From an uncultured Candidatus Melainabacteria bacterium (GTDB taxonomy: Bacteria > Cyanobacteriota > Vampirovibrionia > Gastranaerophilales > Gastranaerophilaceae), in NCBI GenBank assembly GCA_934754505.1, contig CAKVIE010000003.1, forward strand, positions 1-64,000: 64,000 nucleotides of DNA, given 5' to 3'. Positions 23,956 through 32,896 of this stretch are shown piece by piece. Every line of letters begins with the position of its first letter. Positions within the stretch are counted from its first letter, which is position 1. The notes beneath the pieces were generated by a model that worked only from the letters and a program-made list of their open reading frames with translations, did no database searches and was not told where the DNA came from. A program made the position numbers and the translations under genes.

Positions 23956-25968
23956 TTATTGAGGGTTACAGCCGAAAGCAACCGTAACTTTTTCACGAGG
24001 ATTGATTGCAGAGATTTTAACACCGTTAGGATCAACAAGGTATGCAATTTCGTCGCCTGTTGTTTGGAATAAGCCTATTGTTCCTGAAAGTGCCGTTCTC
24101 GTTGTATCGATAGGTGCTTTAACAAGGTTTTTGATAGAGTCGCCGTAGCTTCTGCCTGCTGCTTTGAATTGACCTTGGAAGATTTCACCTGTACCGATAC
24201 CAACACCGCCGACTACGTTTTCAACTGCATTACCTGCGTTGACTACTGCACCGCCGACTGTTCTGCCGACTGTTCCGAGGATTGAACCTGTCCATGCGAA
24301 AGGTGCTGTTACGAGTCTTGCAATCGGGTTAGGATTTTTTGTTTTTTCAACTTGTGCTGCTAAAACTTGCTGCGGTAAATCAGCTTTGCAGCCGTCATTT
24401 TCGATTGTGTCGAATGACAATTTTAATGAACCTTGGCAGTTTTTAGACGGTCTGTTAACTTCTAAGATTTTTCCTCTAACAGTTGAACCGCAGGGGAAGT
24501 TTTGTCCGTTGATTGAAACGTCTTCTGTTGTTACTGCTGCAAATCTGTCGCCAATGTTTGATGTTTTTGCGTTTATTTCGTCATTAAATTTAAGTTCTAC
24601 TGTCGGAAGTTGAACTGTTTCTTCGTGTTCGATATAAGCTGCTGCACCTGTGCAACCGCAATCTTCCGATGAAACTTTATCAACATTTGAGTAACCGAGA
24701 GAAACTCTTATGTTTTCAAGCATTGATGCTATTTCAGCACGGCTTGCGTCTTTATTCGGGTTAATCATATCAGGTTTCGGACTGTCGTTTAATGCACCTG
24801 CTTGGATAGCTTTTGCAACAGGTATTTTTGCCCAATCAGGAACAGAATCCGCATCACAGTATTTGTTCAAAATTTCGTTAGCTTGGCAAGTGTCCATAGG
24901 GCAGTTGATACCTTTTGACAAAATTGTAAATGCTTCTGCACGAGTTACGGGTTTGTTCGGTTTGAACATTGTGTCGTTGTAACCTTCCATCAAGCCGTTT
25001 GCAACTGCTTTGTTAATCATTTTGCTTGCCCAGAAGTTGTTTGGAACGTCTTTGAATGTTTTGTGGCAAGGCGGTGTGTCAGAATTTAATAAATTAAATC
25101 CTTTAATTGTCAAAGTTGCCATTTCAGCTCTTGAAACAGGTAAATTAGGCTTGAAGGTTCTGTCAGGGTAGCCTGCAATTACGTTGTTTTCTGTCAATTT
25201 GTTGATGTCGCAGCCTGCCCAAAATCCTGCAGGTACGTCTTCAAATGCACTTACGAGAGGTGCTGCTGCACCTGTTACTGTTGAAATATTGTAGGGTTGA
25301 AGTGATTTCTTTGTAGCTTCTATGCTGTCTTCTGTTTGAATGCTAATCATTTCACAATTATTTTCATCATTTATTTCAACTGAAACATTAGGTGTTGTGT
25401 CTTGAATACAGGGACAAGCAGCTCCAGTCATTGCATTGTTATTACCTCTTGCAACAGGGATACCTTCTCTTTCGCCGTCAACAGCTTCTCCGATATAAAT
25501 GCCGTTGTTTCTTTCACCGATAACTTGGTTACTTCCGTAAACTGCTGCCGGATATGAATAAGATTGCATCATATAAGCCTTTTCATCAGTCGGAACTGGG
25601 CAGGCTGCACAAGTCGAAACCTTTTCTTTGCAAGGTTCTTCTATTGCACAAGGTGCAGCTTCCGTCTTGCAAGGTGCCGGTTCTACATCACATGGTGCCG
25701 GCTCTTCTGTTTTGCATGTCGGTTCAGGTACGTTGCAAGTGTTTTCTTCTACCTGATTACATTTGCATTTGTGCTTTTTCTGATGACACTTCGGACATTT
25801 TGATGTCTTTGGTGTTACAACTTGCGGACAGTCTGATGTCGGGCATGCAGCAAGCAGCATATATTCGCTGTTTCCACTTGTTGTGACGGGGTCAAAATTT
25901 ATTTCTTCGGCAAACACTCCGTTCATTGCTACTGCGGAAATAACGAGTGCTATCGCTAATTTGTTCAT
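23956..25968 (-). CDS. Secreted SLH-domain protein with Cys-rich linker
   Basis: 670 aa. Signal peptide MNKLAIALVISAVAMNGVFA; a Cys/Pro/Glu-rich linker at about residues 40-125 with many CxxC and PAPC-type units; three SLH repeats at about 240-430 (FEDVPAGFWAGCDINKL ... GYPDRTFKPNLPVSRAEM; FKDVPNNFWASKMINKA; a third ending NPNKDASRAEI); then a beta-rich domain and a Gly/Ala-rich amphipathic stretch near 555-625 with GTVGRTVGGAVVNAGNAV. SLH domains bind peptidoglycan-linked pyruvylated polymer in Cyanobacteria and relatives and anchor outer-membrane or surface proteins. GGAGG gives a very strong start. A small GGAC/GTCC hairpin lies just before it. It is probably an abundant envelope protein; the many cysteines suggest disulfide cross-linking. 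Confidence 0.9.
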   Translation of the reverse strand: MNKLAIALVISAVAMNGVFAEEINFDPVTTSGNSEYMLLAACPTSDCPQVVTPKTSKCPKCHQKKHKCKCNQVEENTCNVPEPTCKTEEPAPCDVEPAPCKTEAAPCAIEEPCKEKVSTCAACPVPTDEKAYMMQSYSYPAAVYGSNQVIGERNNGIYIGEAVDGEREGIPVARGNNNAMTGAACPCIQDTTPNVSVEINDENNCEMISIQTEDSIEATKKSLQPYNISTVTGAAAPLVSAFEDVPAGFWAGCDINKLTENNVIAGYPDRTFKPNLPVSRAEMATLTIKGFNLLNSDTPPCHKTFKDVPNNFWASKMINKAVANGLMEGYNDTMFKPNKPVTRAEAFTILSKGINCPMDTCQANEILNKYCDADSVPDWAKIPVAKAIQAGALNDSPKPDMINPNKDASRAEIASMLENIRVSLGYSNVDKVSSEDCGCTGAAAYIEHEETVQLPTVELKFNDEINAKTSNIGDRFAAVTTEDVSINGQNFPCGSTVRGKILEVNRPSKNCQGSLKLSFDTIENDGCKADLPQQVLAAQVEKTKNPNPIARLVTAPFAWTGSILGTVGRTVGGAVVNAGNAVENVVGGVGIGTGEIFQGQFKAAGRSYGDSIKNLVKAPIDTTRTALSGTIGLFQTTGDEIAYLVDPNGVKISAINPREKVTVAFGCNPQ

Positions 25969-26154
25969 ATTCTACCTCCTTATTTGGACTTTCTTCGTCC
26001 GATGAACATAATTTTCTTTACTTATGAATTATGAATGTTAAACGGAGTCTTTATCATTACCGAAAGTTCCTATCCGAGCGGGCTATTTAATTTTTTTACT
26101 TTTTTGAATGAATTGTAGTATAATGTTATTTGTATTACTAATAGAGATTTAATT

Positions 26155-27453
26155 ATGCCAACAATATATATAACAGACGTAACAAACAGAGATGGAGTTC
26201 AAACATCAAGATTAGGACTTGCTAAACTCCAAAAAACCATAATCAATTTAATGTTAAATAACATGGGTATTACTCGTTCGGAATTCGGATTTCCGACAAC
26301 AAGACACGAATTAAATTACCTCAACGGAAACCTTGAATTGGTTGACAGGGGTGTTATTGATAAAACAATTTTGTCTGGCTGGATGAGAGCTTTAGCATCG
26401 GACGTTGTAGCATCTTTTCAAAATGTTCCGAGATTAAAACACGTTAATTTGTCGCAATCGACTTCAACCCAAATGATTAACGGTAAATACGGCGGTAAAA
26501 AAACTGCCGATGACATTATTAAAATGACTTGTGAAGCTGTTGAAGCCGCAATATCTTGCGGTGCGGTTACTATCGGTGTAAATGCCGAAGATGCTTCAAG
26601 AACGGATATGGATTTTCTTTTGAAATTTGGAAAAGCCGTTAAAAAAACGGGTGCTCATCGTTTAAGATATTGTGACACTTTGGGTTATGATGACCCGAAA
26701 AGTGCTTATGACCGTATTCATACGCTCGGAAAAGAACTTCAAATACCTATTGAAACTCATTTCCACAATGATTTAGGTATGGGTGTTGCTTGTTCTGTAA
26801 TGGGAGCAAAAGGTGCTATTGATGCAGGTGTTGACACTTATATAAACACTGCAATCAACGGTATGGGCGAACGAGCAGGAAACGCCGATTTGGTATCTTG
26901 TATTTTGGCTATTAAAAAATCAAGCGGCTTTGCAAAAAAATACAAACTTGATGAAAATATTGATTTGTCAAAATGCTGGAAACTTGCAAAATATACGTCA
27001 TTGGCTTTCGGAGTACCTATTCCGATAAATCAGCCTGCTGTCGGTGATAATGCATTTGCTCACGAATCAGGCATTCACGCTGACGGTGCATTGAAAGACA
27101 GACGTAATTACGAGCTTTATGATTTTGAAGAACTCGGCAGAGGCGAACCTGAAATTATTGAAACAGGAAGAAAAATTACTGTCGGTGAATATGGCGGTAT
27201 TAAAGGTTTTAGAAACGTTTATCATAGTCTTGAACTTGAATTTAAAGACGAAGATGAAGCAAGAACAATTCTTGAACTTGCAAGATATGCAAACGTTCAC
27301 ACGCAATTACCTTTAACAGACAGCGAATTGAAATTTATTTATTATTATCCGGATGTTGCAGCAAAGGTTATGACGGTTATGCCGTATTACGAGCCGAAAG
27401 GTGAACTTTTGAAACGTTTAAAAACAGCAGCAGACCCGATTTTAGTTGTGTAG
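26155..27453 (+). CDS. Homocitrate synthase/isopropylmalate synthase family enzyme
   Basis: 432 aa. DRE-TIM metallolyase fold: TNRDGVQTS at residues 8-16 (catalytic Arg-Asp), ETHFHNDLGMGVA (metal-binding HxH, about 202-214), NGMGERAGNAD, and AFAHESGIHADG near 302-313. There is no C-terminal LeuA regulatory domain, so it is shorter than true LeuA (about 510 aa). It condenses acetyl-CoA with a 2-oxo acid; the acceptor may be 2-oxoglutarate (homocitrate), oxaloacetate (Re-citrate) or 2-oxoisovalerate. It heads an operon with aconitase-like large and small subunits 11 and 12 bp apart, but no dehydrogenase gene follows. TATAAT lies at 26119-26124. Confidence 0.88.
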   Translation: MPTIYITDVTNRDGVQTSRLGLAKLQKTIINLMLNNMGITRSEFGFPTTRHELNYLNGNLELVDRGVIDKTILSGWMRALASDVVASFQNVPRLKHVNLSQSTSTQMINGKYGGKKTADDIIKMTCEAVEAAISCGAVTIGVNAEDASRTDMDFLLKFGKAVKKTGAHRLRYCDTLGYDDPKSAYDRIHTLGKELQIPIETHFHNDLGMGVACSVMGAKGAIDAGVDTYINTAINGMGERAGNADLVSCILAIKKSSGFAKKYKLDENIDLSKCWKLAKYTSLAFGVPIPINQPAVGDNAFAHESGIHADGALKDRRNYELYDFEELGRGEPEIIETGRKITVGEYGGIKGFRNVYHSLELEFKDEDEARTILELARYANVHTQLPLTDSELKFIYYYPDVAAKVMTVMPYYEPKGELLKRLKTAADPILVV

Positions 27454-27463
27454 GAGATTTTTT

Positions 27464-28717
27464 ATGGGACAAACATTAGCAGAAAAAATTATATCAGCAC
27501 ATACAGATAATCCTGTAAAAGCAGGTGACTTGTGTATTGCAAGAGTTGATGTGACCGCCGTTCAAGACGGAACAGGTCCTTTGACTATCAATGAATTTAG
27601 AAAATTAGGCATCGAAAAACCAAAACATCCAGAAAGAATGATTTTGTTTATCGACCACGCAACTCCGTCACCGAGAAAAGAATTGTCTAATTCTCACATG
27701 GTTATGCGTCAGTTTGCAAAAGAAACAGGAGCTGTTTTATCGGAAGGCGGTACGGGTGTTTGCCACCAAAGACTCGTTGAACAATATGTTAATCCCGGAG
27801 AAATCCTTTGCGGTGCCGATTCACACACTTGTACATCAGGTGCTTTAGGTGCTTTCGCTACGGGCATGGGCAGTACAGATGTTGCAGTTGCTTCTGCTCT
27901 CGGTAAAACTTGGCTTAAAGTTCCTGCATCATACAAAATTGTTGTAAACGGAGTTTTCAACAATGGTGTTTATGCGAAAGATTTGATTTTACATTTAATC
28001 GGTAAAATCGGTGCTGATGGTGCAACGTATAAGGCTTTGGAATTTTGCGGTTCAACTATCGACAATATGACAATGTCCGACAGATTTACACTTGCTAATA
28101 TGGCTGTTGAAGCAGGTGCGAAAGCAGGTTTATTTGCAACAGATGAAAAAACTTATGAATTCTTAAAAGAAAGAAAACGAGAGTATGCTTATAAGAAGAT
28201 TTCTTTTGATGAAGATGCCGAATACGAAAAAGTTATTGAAATCAATGCAGGAGATGTCGTTCCGATGGTAGCATGCCCGCACACGGTAGATAATGTTAAA
28301 CCTGTCAGCGAGTTAAGCGATGTTAAAATCGATCAAGTTTTCATCGGAAGTTGCACAAACGGAAGAATTGAAGATTTGAGATTGGCGGCAAAGATTTTGA
28401 AACGTCAAAAAGTACACCCGGATGTAAGATTGATTGTCGCACCTGCATCAAAAGATGTTATGATGCAGGCACTTCGAGAAGGTATTATTGAAATTTTGAC
28501 ATACGTCGGAGCATCAATAATTCCACCCGGATGCGGACCTTGCGTTGGAGTTCACGCAGGAATTTTGGGTGATGGAGAAGTTTGTCTTTCAACGCAAAAC
28601 AGAAACTTCAAAGGCAGAATGGGCAACCCGGAAGGTAAAATTTACCTTGCATCGCCTGCTGTTGCAGCTTATTCAGCTATATACGGTCACATTGCAGACC
28701 CTACGGAAATATTGTAA
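27464..28717 (+). CDS. 3-isopropylmalate/homoaconitate dehydratase large subunit
   Basis: 417 aa from the ATG at 27464 with TAGGAG upstream; the longer frame from 27446 overlaps the previous gene. Aconitase-superfamily motifs: GADSHTCTSGALGAFATGMG (about residues 112-131), IGSCTNGRIEDL (4Fe-4S Cys, near 299) and PPGCGPCVG (second and third Cys ligands, near 357). At about 420 aa it is the short LeuC/HacA type acting as a heterodimer with the next gene. It performs dehydration and rehydration of a 2-hydroxyacid. Operon position after a homocitrate-synthase-like gene leaves leucine, homoisocitrate or citrate as possible pathways. Confidence 0.92.
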   Translation: MGQTLAEKIISAHTDNPVKAGDLCIARVDVTAVQDGTGPLTINEFRKLGIEKPKHPERMILFIDHATPSPRKELSNSHMVMRQFAKETGAVLSEGGTGVCHQRLVEQYVNPGEILCGADSHTCTSGALGAFATGMGSTDVAVASALGKTWLKVPASYKIVVNGVFNNGVYAKDLILHLIGKIGADGATYKALEFCGSTIDNMTMSDRFTLANMAVEAGAKAGLFATDEKTYEFLKERKREYAYKKISFDEDAEYEKVIEINAGDVVPMVACPHTVDNVKPVSELSDVKIDQVFIGSCTNGRIEDLRLAAKILKRQKVHPDVRLIVAPASKDVMMQALREGIIEILTYVGASIIPPGCGPCVGVHAGILGDGEVCLSTQNRNFKGRMGNPEGKIYLASPAVAAYSAIYGHIADPTEIL

Positions 28718-28729
28718 AGGAGAATAATT

Positions 28730-29227
28730 ATGCTAAAAGGTAAATCATGGAAATTTCCGGATAATATATCGACAGACCACATTGCACCAGGCAGATTGTT
28801 TCACTTGCGTTCAAATCTTCCTGAGTTTGCAAAACATGTACTTGAAGATGCCGATCCCGAATTTGCATCAAAAGTTCAAAAAGGTGACTTTGTTGTTGCA
28901 GGTTCAAATTTTGGATTGGGTTCATCAAGAGAACACGCTCCGCAAATTATTAAGTTATCAGGTGTAAGTGCCGTTATTGCAAAGTCTTTTGCAAGAATTT
29001 TTTACAGAAATGCTATCAATATCGGATTGCTTTTGCTTGAATGTGACACTGACGGAATTGATGCAGGTGATGAACTTGAAGTCGATGTTCGAGAAGGTGT
29101 TATCAAAAACTTAACAAAAAATACCGAAATCAAATTTAAACCGCTCCCCGAAGTTATGATTAAACTTCAACAAGACGGCGGTTTGATTGAACATATCAAA
29201 AAACATGGTGATTTTAAACTCACTTAA
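28730..29227 (+). CDS. 3-isopropylmalate/homoaconitate dehydratase small subunit
   Basis: 165 aa, usual size for the short LeuD/HacB type. AAAGGAG gives a strong start. Motifs: NISTDHIAPGR at about residues 9-19, then FHLRSN, which occupies the substrate-specificity loop; GSNFGLGSSREHAP (about 60-73); and IAKSFARIFYRNAINIGLLLL. In archaeal homologues a YLRT loop goes with homoaconitate and YLVY with isopropylmalate (from memory), so HLRS hints at a carboxylate-bearing chain. It pairs with the large subunit 12 bp upstream. Confidence 0.9.
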   Translation: MLKGKSWKFPDNISTDHIAPGRLFHLRSNLPEFAKHVLEDADPEFASKVQKGDFVVAGSNFGLGSSREHAPQIIKLSGVSAVIAKSFARIFYRNAINIGLLLLECDTDGIDAGDELEVDVREGVIKNLTKNTEIKFKPLPEVMIKLQQDGGLIEHIKKHGDFKLT

Positions 29228-29336
29228 TTAAACCCTATGTTCTATTTTTCGTAACAAAAATAAATATTTCGATTGATAAATTTTTCTTAATATTTTGTAA
29301 TAATAAGCTTTGTTACGAGATGTAGGGGAAAAACAA

Positions 29337-29474
29337 GTGAACTTAAATGAAGAATGTCTTTTGCAGTATTTAGTAAATCCGAATAACTCAGAAAATTTTA
29401 TTTTACAATCAGGATTTAAGTATGAAAATTCTAATTCCGCAGAGTACAATGAGGTTGCCTGGTTATTCGTTTAG
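29337..29474 (+). CDS. Possible 45-aa protein upstream of the cyclase gene
   Basis: A GTG start at 29337 has AGGGG eight bases upstream and 45 codons follow to TAG at 29472. The product is acidic and Asn-rich, without a signal or membrane segment. It ends 15 bp before the GTG start of the CHASE2-GGDEF gene, so the two would be co-transcribed. No family is recognised. It might be a real small regulator, or a leader whose translation couples to the cyclase gene. Evidence is the ribosome binding site and position only. Confidence 0.4.
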   Translation: MNLNEECLLQYLVNPNNSENFILQSGFKYENSNSAEYNEVAWLFV

Positions 29475-29489
29475 AATAGGCAGGAATAA

Positions 29490-31376
29490 GTGATTAAAAA
29501 TAAAATCAGAAGTTTTTTTATTAACAGTAAAATTATTATAATTTACACTTTTCTTATAGCAATAGCTTTATTTATATTGTCGGTATTTATTGCAAACGGT
29601 AAATCCGATAATTTTTTCAAGACGATGGAATTGAAATCTTTTGACTTAAGACAGTCTATAATTGCGGATAAGAAAAAAGTTTCAAACGATATTGTGATTT
29701 TGACGGTTGATGATGAAAGTTACGAATATCTAATCAATAAGTATGGCGAATGGCCTATTCCTCGACACATTTATGCTCAAATTTTGGACTATGTCGAAGC
29801 TCAAAATCCGAGTGTTGTCGGGTTTGATTTGTTGTTTGTTCATTCGTTGAGAAATAACAAAGATAGTGATGATAAATTGGCTGCTGCGTTTGGAAAATAT
29901 GACAATGCGTTTACAGCAATCAATTTTGATGATAGAGATTTTTCGGTGCGTCAGCCTGTTATTTTGCCTAAAAAATTGATAACAGCAATAGATGTTAAAT
30001 CGGCAAAATTCAGCCCTGCCGTTTACAAAAATTGTCGTTCAATTTTGCCGCAAATTATTGATAAATCAGCAAATATCGGTCATATAAATACTGCAAAAGA
30101 TGATGACGGTATCACTCGTTCCGTTCCTTTGTTTGTAGCTTATCCTAATTATATGTTTGATAACAGCGGAAAGCTTACAGCGACCGAAAACGATTTTTAT
30201 CCGTATATGACCTATAAAATGGCTTTGAAATATCTTTCGGACAAAAAAGAAGCTGCTATCGGACAGACTGTCGTTAAAAACAATACACTTGCAGTTGAGA
30301 ATATCGGCAAATGGAATATTTCCGATGATGCAAGGGTTATGCTTAATTGGTATGGTGATACAGGTCTTGTTGACAATACAAAATTTAAGTATATTCCGCT
30401 CTGGAAAGTTGTTTCGGCTATAAACGGAAGTGATGTTTTGGCAAAAGATACTTTCAAAGATAAAGTTGTTTTTGTCGGAACAAGTGTCTTTTCACTTTCT
30501 GATATAAAAAGTGTTCCGACATCAAAATACATGCCTGGGGTTGAAGTTCATGCAACATTGTTCAACAATTTGATTGATAATTCTTTGATTAAACAGGTTT
30601 CTCCGTTTAAAAACATTATCATTTCGGTTGTCATCGCAGCGATTATTGCTTTCGTCACTTTCTATTGTGCTTCAACGGCGATATCTGCGGCAATTTCAGC
30701 ATTTATAATATTCGGCTATATGATTTTATCAACATTAGTTATGCAATTGTTTAACCTTTGGATTTGGTTAGTATTGCCGATACTTCTTTCCGTTGTTGCT
30801 GTTTTATGTGTTTATGTTGTTAAATACATTCTTAAATCCAGAGATTTTGAATTGACATATAAACTTGCAACGACTGACGGTTTGACGGATTTGTACAACC
30901 ACAGATTTTTCCAAGAGCAAATGAAAATTTGTATGGACGATTGCAGACGTTATAATAAAAATTTCTCTCTTATTATGATTGATATTGATTTCTTCAAGAA
31001 ATTCAATGATACATACGGTCACCAAGCAGGTGATGCTGTTTTGAGAGGTGTTGCACATACCTTAAAGAAAAATGTCAGAAGTGCTGATATTGTTTGCCGT
31101 TACGGTGGTGAAGAAATGGCTATCATTCTAAAAAATACCGGATTTGATGAAGCCAAAATTACTGCCGATAAAATCTGTAAAATTATTGCATCAAAACCTT
31201 TCAAAATTGCAGCCAATACAGAAAAGCAAGTAACAATCAGCTTAGGAGTTTCGACTTTCCCGTTCTGCGGTATGACAGTTCAAGAAATGATTGAGTTTGC
31301 GGACAAAGGGCTTTATGCCGCTAAAGAAAACGGCAGAAACCAAGTCGGTAATGTCGAACTTCCTAAAAACGATTAA
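29490..31376 (+). CDS. Membrane diguanylate cyclase, CHASE2-GGDEF
   Basis: 628 aa with a GTG start and CAGGAA upstream. One N-terminal helix (about residues 15-35), a CHASE2 extracytoplasmic sensor (about 36-370, with KSFDLRQ and the PSVVGFDLLF segment), three clustered helices (about 372-455), then GGDEF from about 465: TDGLTDLYNHRFF, DIDFFKKFND, and RYGGEEM near 545. GGEEM is an active-type variant of GGDEF. An RSAD inhibitory-site RxxD lies five residues before it, implying c-di-GMP product feedback. This architecture senses an external signal and makes c-di-GMP. No c-di-GMP receptor or EAL gene is in the window. Confidence 0.95.
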   Translation: MIKNKIRSFFINSKIIIIYTFLIAIALFILSVFIANGKSDNFFKTMELKSFDLRQSIIADKKKVSNDIVILTVDDESYEYLINKYGEWPIPRHIYAQILDYVEAQNPSVVGFDLLFVHSLRNNKDSDDKLAAAFGKYDNAFTAINFDDRDFSVRQPVILPKKLITAIDVKSAKFSPAVYKNCRSILPQIIDKSANIGHINTAKDDDGITRSVPLFVAYPNYMFDNSGKLTATENDFYPYMTYKMALKYLSDKKEAAIGQTVVKNNTLAVENIGKWNISDDARVMLNWYGDTGLVDNTKFKYIPLWKVVSAINGSDVLAKDTFKDKVVFVGTSVFSLSDIKSVPTSKYMPGVEVHATLFNNLIDNSLIKQVSPFKNIIISVVIAAIIAFVTFYCASTAISAAISAFIIFGYMILSTLVMQLFNLWIWLVLPILLSVVAVLCVYVVKYILKSRDFELTYKLATTDGLTDLYNHRFFQEQMKICMDDCRRYNKNFSLIMIDIDFFKKFNDTYGHQAGDAVLRGVAHTLKKNVRSADIVCRYGGEEMAIILKNTGFDEAKITADKICKIIASKPFKIAANTEKQVTISLGVSTFPFCGMTVQEMIEFADKGLYAAKENGRNQVGNVELPKND

Positions 31377-31423
31377 TATTGTTTAATCTATAGAAATTTT
31401 ATTTAAACTCTAATTAAAAATAA

Positions 31424-31457
31424 AAAGCCCCGATTTAATCAGTCGGGGTCTTTTTTG
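31424..31457. terminator. Bidirectional terminator overlapping a gene end
   Basis: AAAGCCCCGA pairs with TCGGGGTCTTT (one bulge or mismatch), followed by T6 on the plus strand and A/T-tracts on the minus strand. Its right arm overlaps the last codons of the XRE gene. Confidence 0.85.
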
Positions 31458-31842
31458 ATTTCTTTTTTTTGATATGTTCAGGCTTTAAAGGAGTTTCATC
31501 ATTATATTTTTCGGGCGAATAATCGGATTTTACCGCTAAATAAATTCTGTAAACCAATCTCAATAAGGTTTCATCTTCTTCAAGTGCCTTGAAAAGTGTT
31601 TCTTTTATATTTTCTTTTGCAATGTGGCGTTCCAAAATAAAAAATTCATACATTTGAACATCTAAAACCTGTGAAAGTTTGATAAGGGTGTTCAATCTCG
31701 GAGCATATTTTCCGTTTTCAATATAACTTACATTCGGAAAGCCTATTCCGATTTGTTCAGCCAATTCTTTTTGCGAAAGCCCTTTACGCTTTCTGAATTT
31801 AGCGATGTTTCTGCCTATTGCCTTTCGGGTTTCATACTCCAT
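31435..31842 (-). CDS. XRE-family transcriptional regulator
   Basis: 135 aa. Residues about 8-65 form a Cro/CI HTH: IGRNIAKFRKRKGLSQKELA, EQIGIGFPNVSYIENGK, then APRLNTLIKLSQVLDVQM. The C-terminal 70 residues are helical (KETLFKALEEDETLLRLVYR) and end in a Lys-rich tail KKKKSKKTPTD that overlaps the terminator. AAGGGA precedes the ATG. It sits 26 bp behind ftsY on the same strand, so it may share the nusB-ftsY transcript. Target unknown. Confidence 0.9.
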   Translation of the reverse strand: MEYETRKAIGRNIAKFRKRKGLSQKELAEQIGIGFPNVSYIENGKYAPRLNTLIKLSQVLDVQMYEFFILERHIAKENIKETLFKALEEDETLLRLVYRIYLAVKSDYSPEKYNDETPLKPEHIKKKKSKKTPTD

Positions 31843-31868
31843 TTTTATCCCTTTTCTGTTTTGGATTT

Positions 31869-32894
31869 TTATTGTTCAAATAATGCTCTTATAAAATCTT
31901 TTGCGTTGAAATATTTTAAATCTGTAATTTTTTCACCGACACCAATCAATTTAACCGGCAAAGAAAGTTCTTTTGCGATTGCGATAATAATTCCGCCCTT
32001 TGCACTTCCGTCAAGTTTCGTTAATGCAATACCTGTTAAATCCGCAGCTTCTTTGAAAACTTTCGCTTGCTGCAAGCCGTTTTGTCCGGTGTTTGCATCA
32101 ATAACCAAAAGGCTTTCCGTAAAGTTTTCGGGAGCTAATTTATTTATGACAACTTTTATTTTGCCCAATTCTTCCATTAAATTGTGTTTATTTTGTAATC
32201 TTCCTGCTGTATCAATCAAAAGCACATCGTAATTTTCGTCTTTGGATTTCTTGATGGCATCAAAAACAACTGCCGCTGCATCAATACCGTCTTTTCTGAC
32301 AATATCCGCACCTGCTCTGTTTGACCAAATATTTAATTGTTCTTCTGCTGCTGCTCTGAATGTGTCGCCTGCTGCTACAAGAACCTTTTTGCCCTCTTGT
32401 TTAAATTGGTATGCAAGTTTGGCAATCAAAGTTGTTTTTCCTGCTCCGTTTACACCTGTTATTAAATAAATATTCAAACCGTCATTAACTTTGAGTTTTT
32501 CACTGCCTGCATTTTCTAAAATATTGTCAAATTCATTTTTCAAAAATTCTCTTATTTCAGATGGCTTTATTCGGGAATTCTTTTCTCGTAATTTATCTGT
32601 AATTTCTGCTGCTGTATTAACCCCGATATCAGCTTTTATAAGCTGTTCTTCCGTGTCATCAAGTGCAAATTCATCAAATTCTTCTTTATCCTGAACGGTA
32701 TTTGTAACAGCTTGAACGAGGGTCTTTGCAGTGTTTGTAACGGTTGCTTTAAGTTTGTCAAAAGAAAACGAAAATCCCTCTTTCTCCGTTTCTTCAACTT
32801 TAGGAGTTTCTTCGTTTTGAACGGGTTCTTGAGGTTGTTGATTTTCTTCTTGAGGCTGCTGCTCTTTATCTTTTCTTTTGAAAAATTCAAACAT
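31869..32894 (-). CDS. ftsY: Signal recognition particle receptor FtsY
   Basis: 341 aa. An acidic, Gln-rich N-terminal A-domain of about 45 residues precedes the N domain; the G domain has GVNGAGKTTLIAKLA (P-loop, about residues 140-154), DTFRAAAEEQL, DTAGRLQ (G3), TKLDGSAKGG (G4) and the GVGEKITDL closing motif. It delivers SRP-bound ribosomes to the Sec translocon at the inner membrane. The start lies 2 bp after the nusB stop. The nusB-ftsY order is also found in Cyanobacteria (from memory). Confidence 0.97.
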   Translation of the reverse strand: MFEFFKRKDKEQQPQEENQQPQEPVQNEETPKVEETEKEGFSFSFDKLKATVTNTAKTLVQAVTNTVQDKEEFDEFALDDTEEQLIKADIGVNTAAEITDKLREKNSRIKPSEIREFLKNEFDNILENAGSEKLKVNDGLNIYLITGVNGAGKTTLIAKLAYQFKQEGKKVLVAAGDTFRAAAEEQLNIWSNRAGADIVRKDGIDAAAVVFDAIKKSKDENYDVLLIDTAGRLQNKHNLMEELGKIKVVINKLAPENFTESLLVIDANTGQNGLQQAKVFKEAADLTGIALTKLDGSAKGGIIIAIAKELSLPVKLIGVGEKITDLKYFNAKDFIRALFEQ

Positions 32895-32896
32895 TA

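Noticed and set aside
27446..27463. Longer start for the aconitase-like large subunit overlapping the synthase gene
   Set aside because: TAGGAG with good spacing supports the ATG at 27464; the extension is not conserved-looking.
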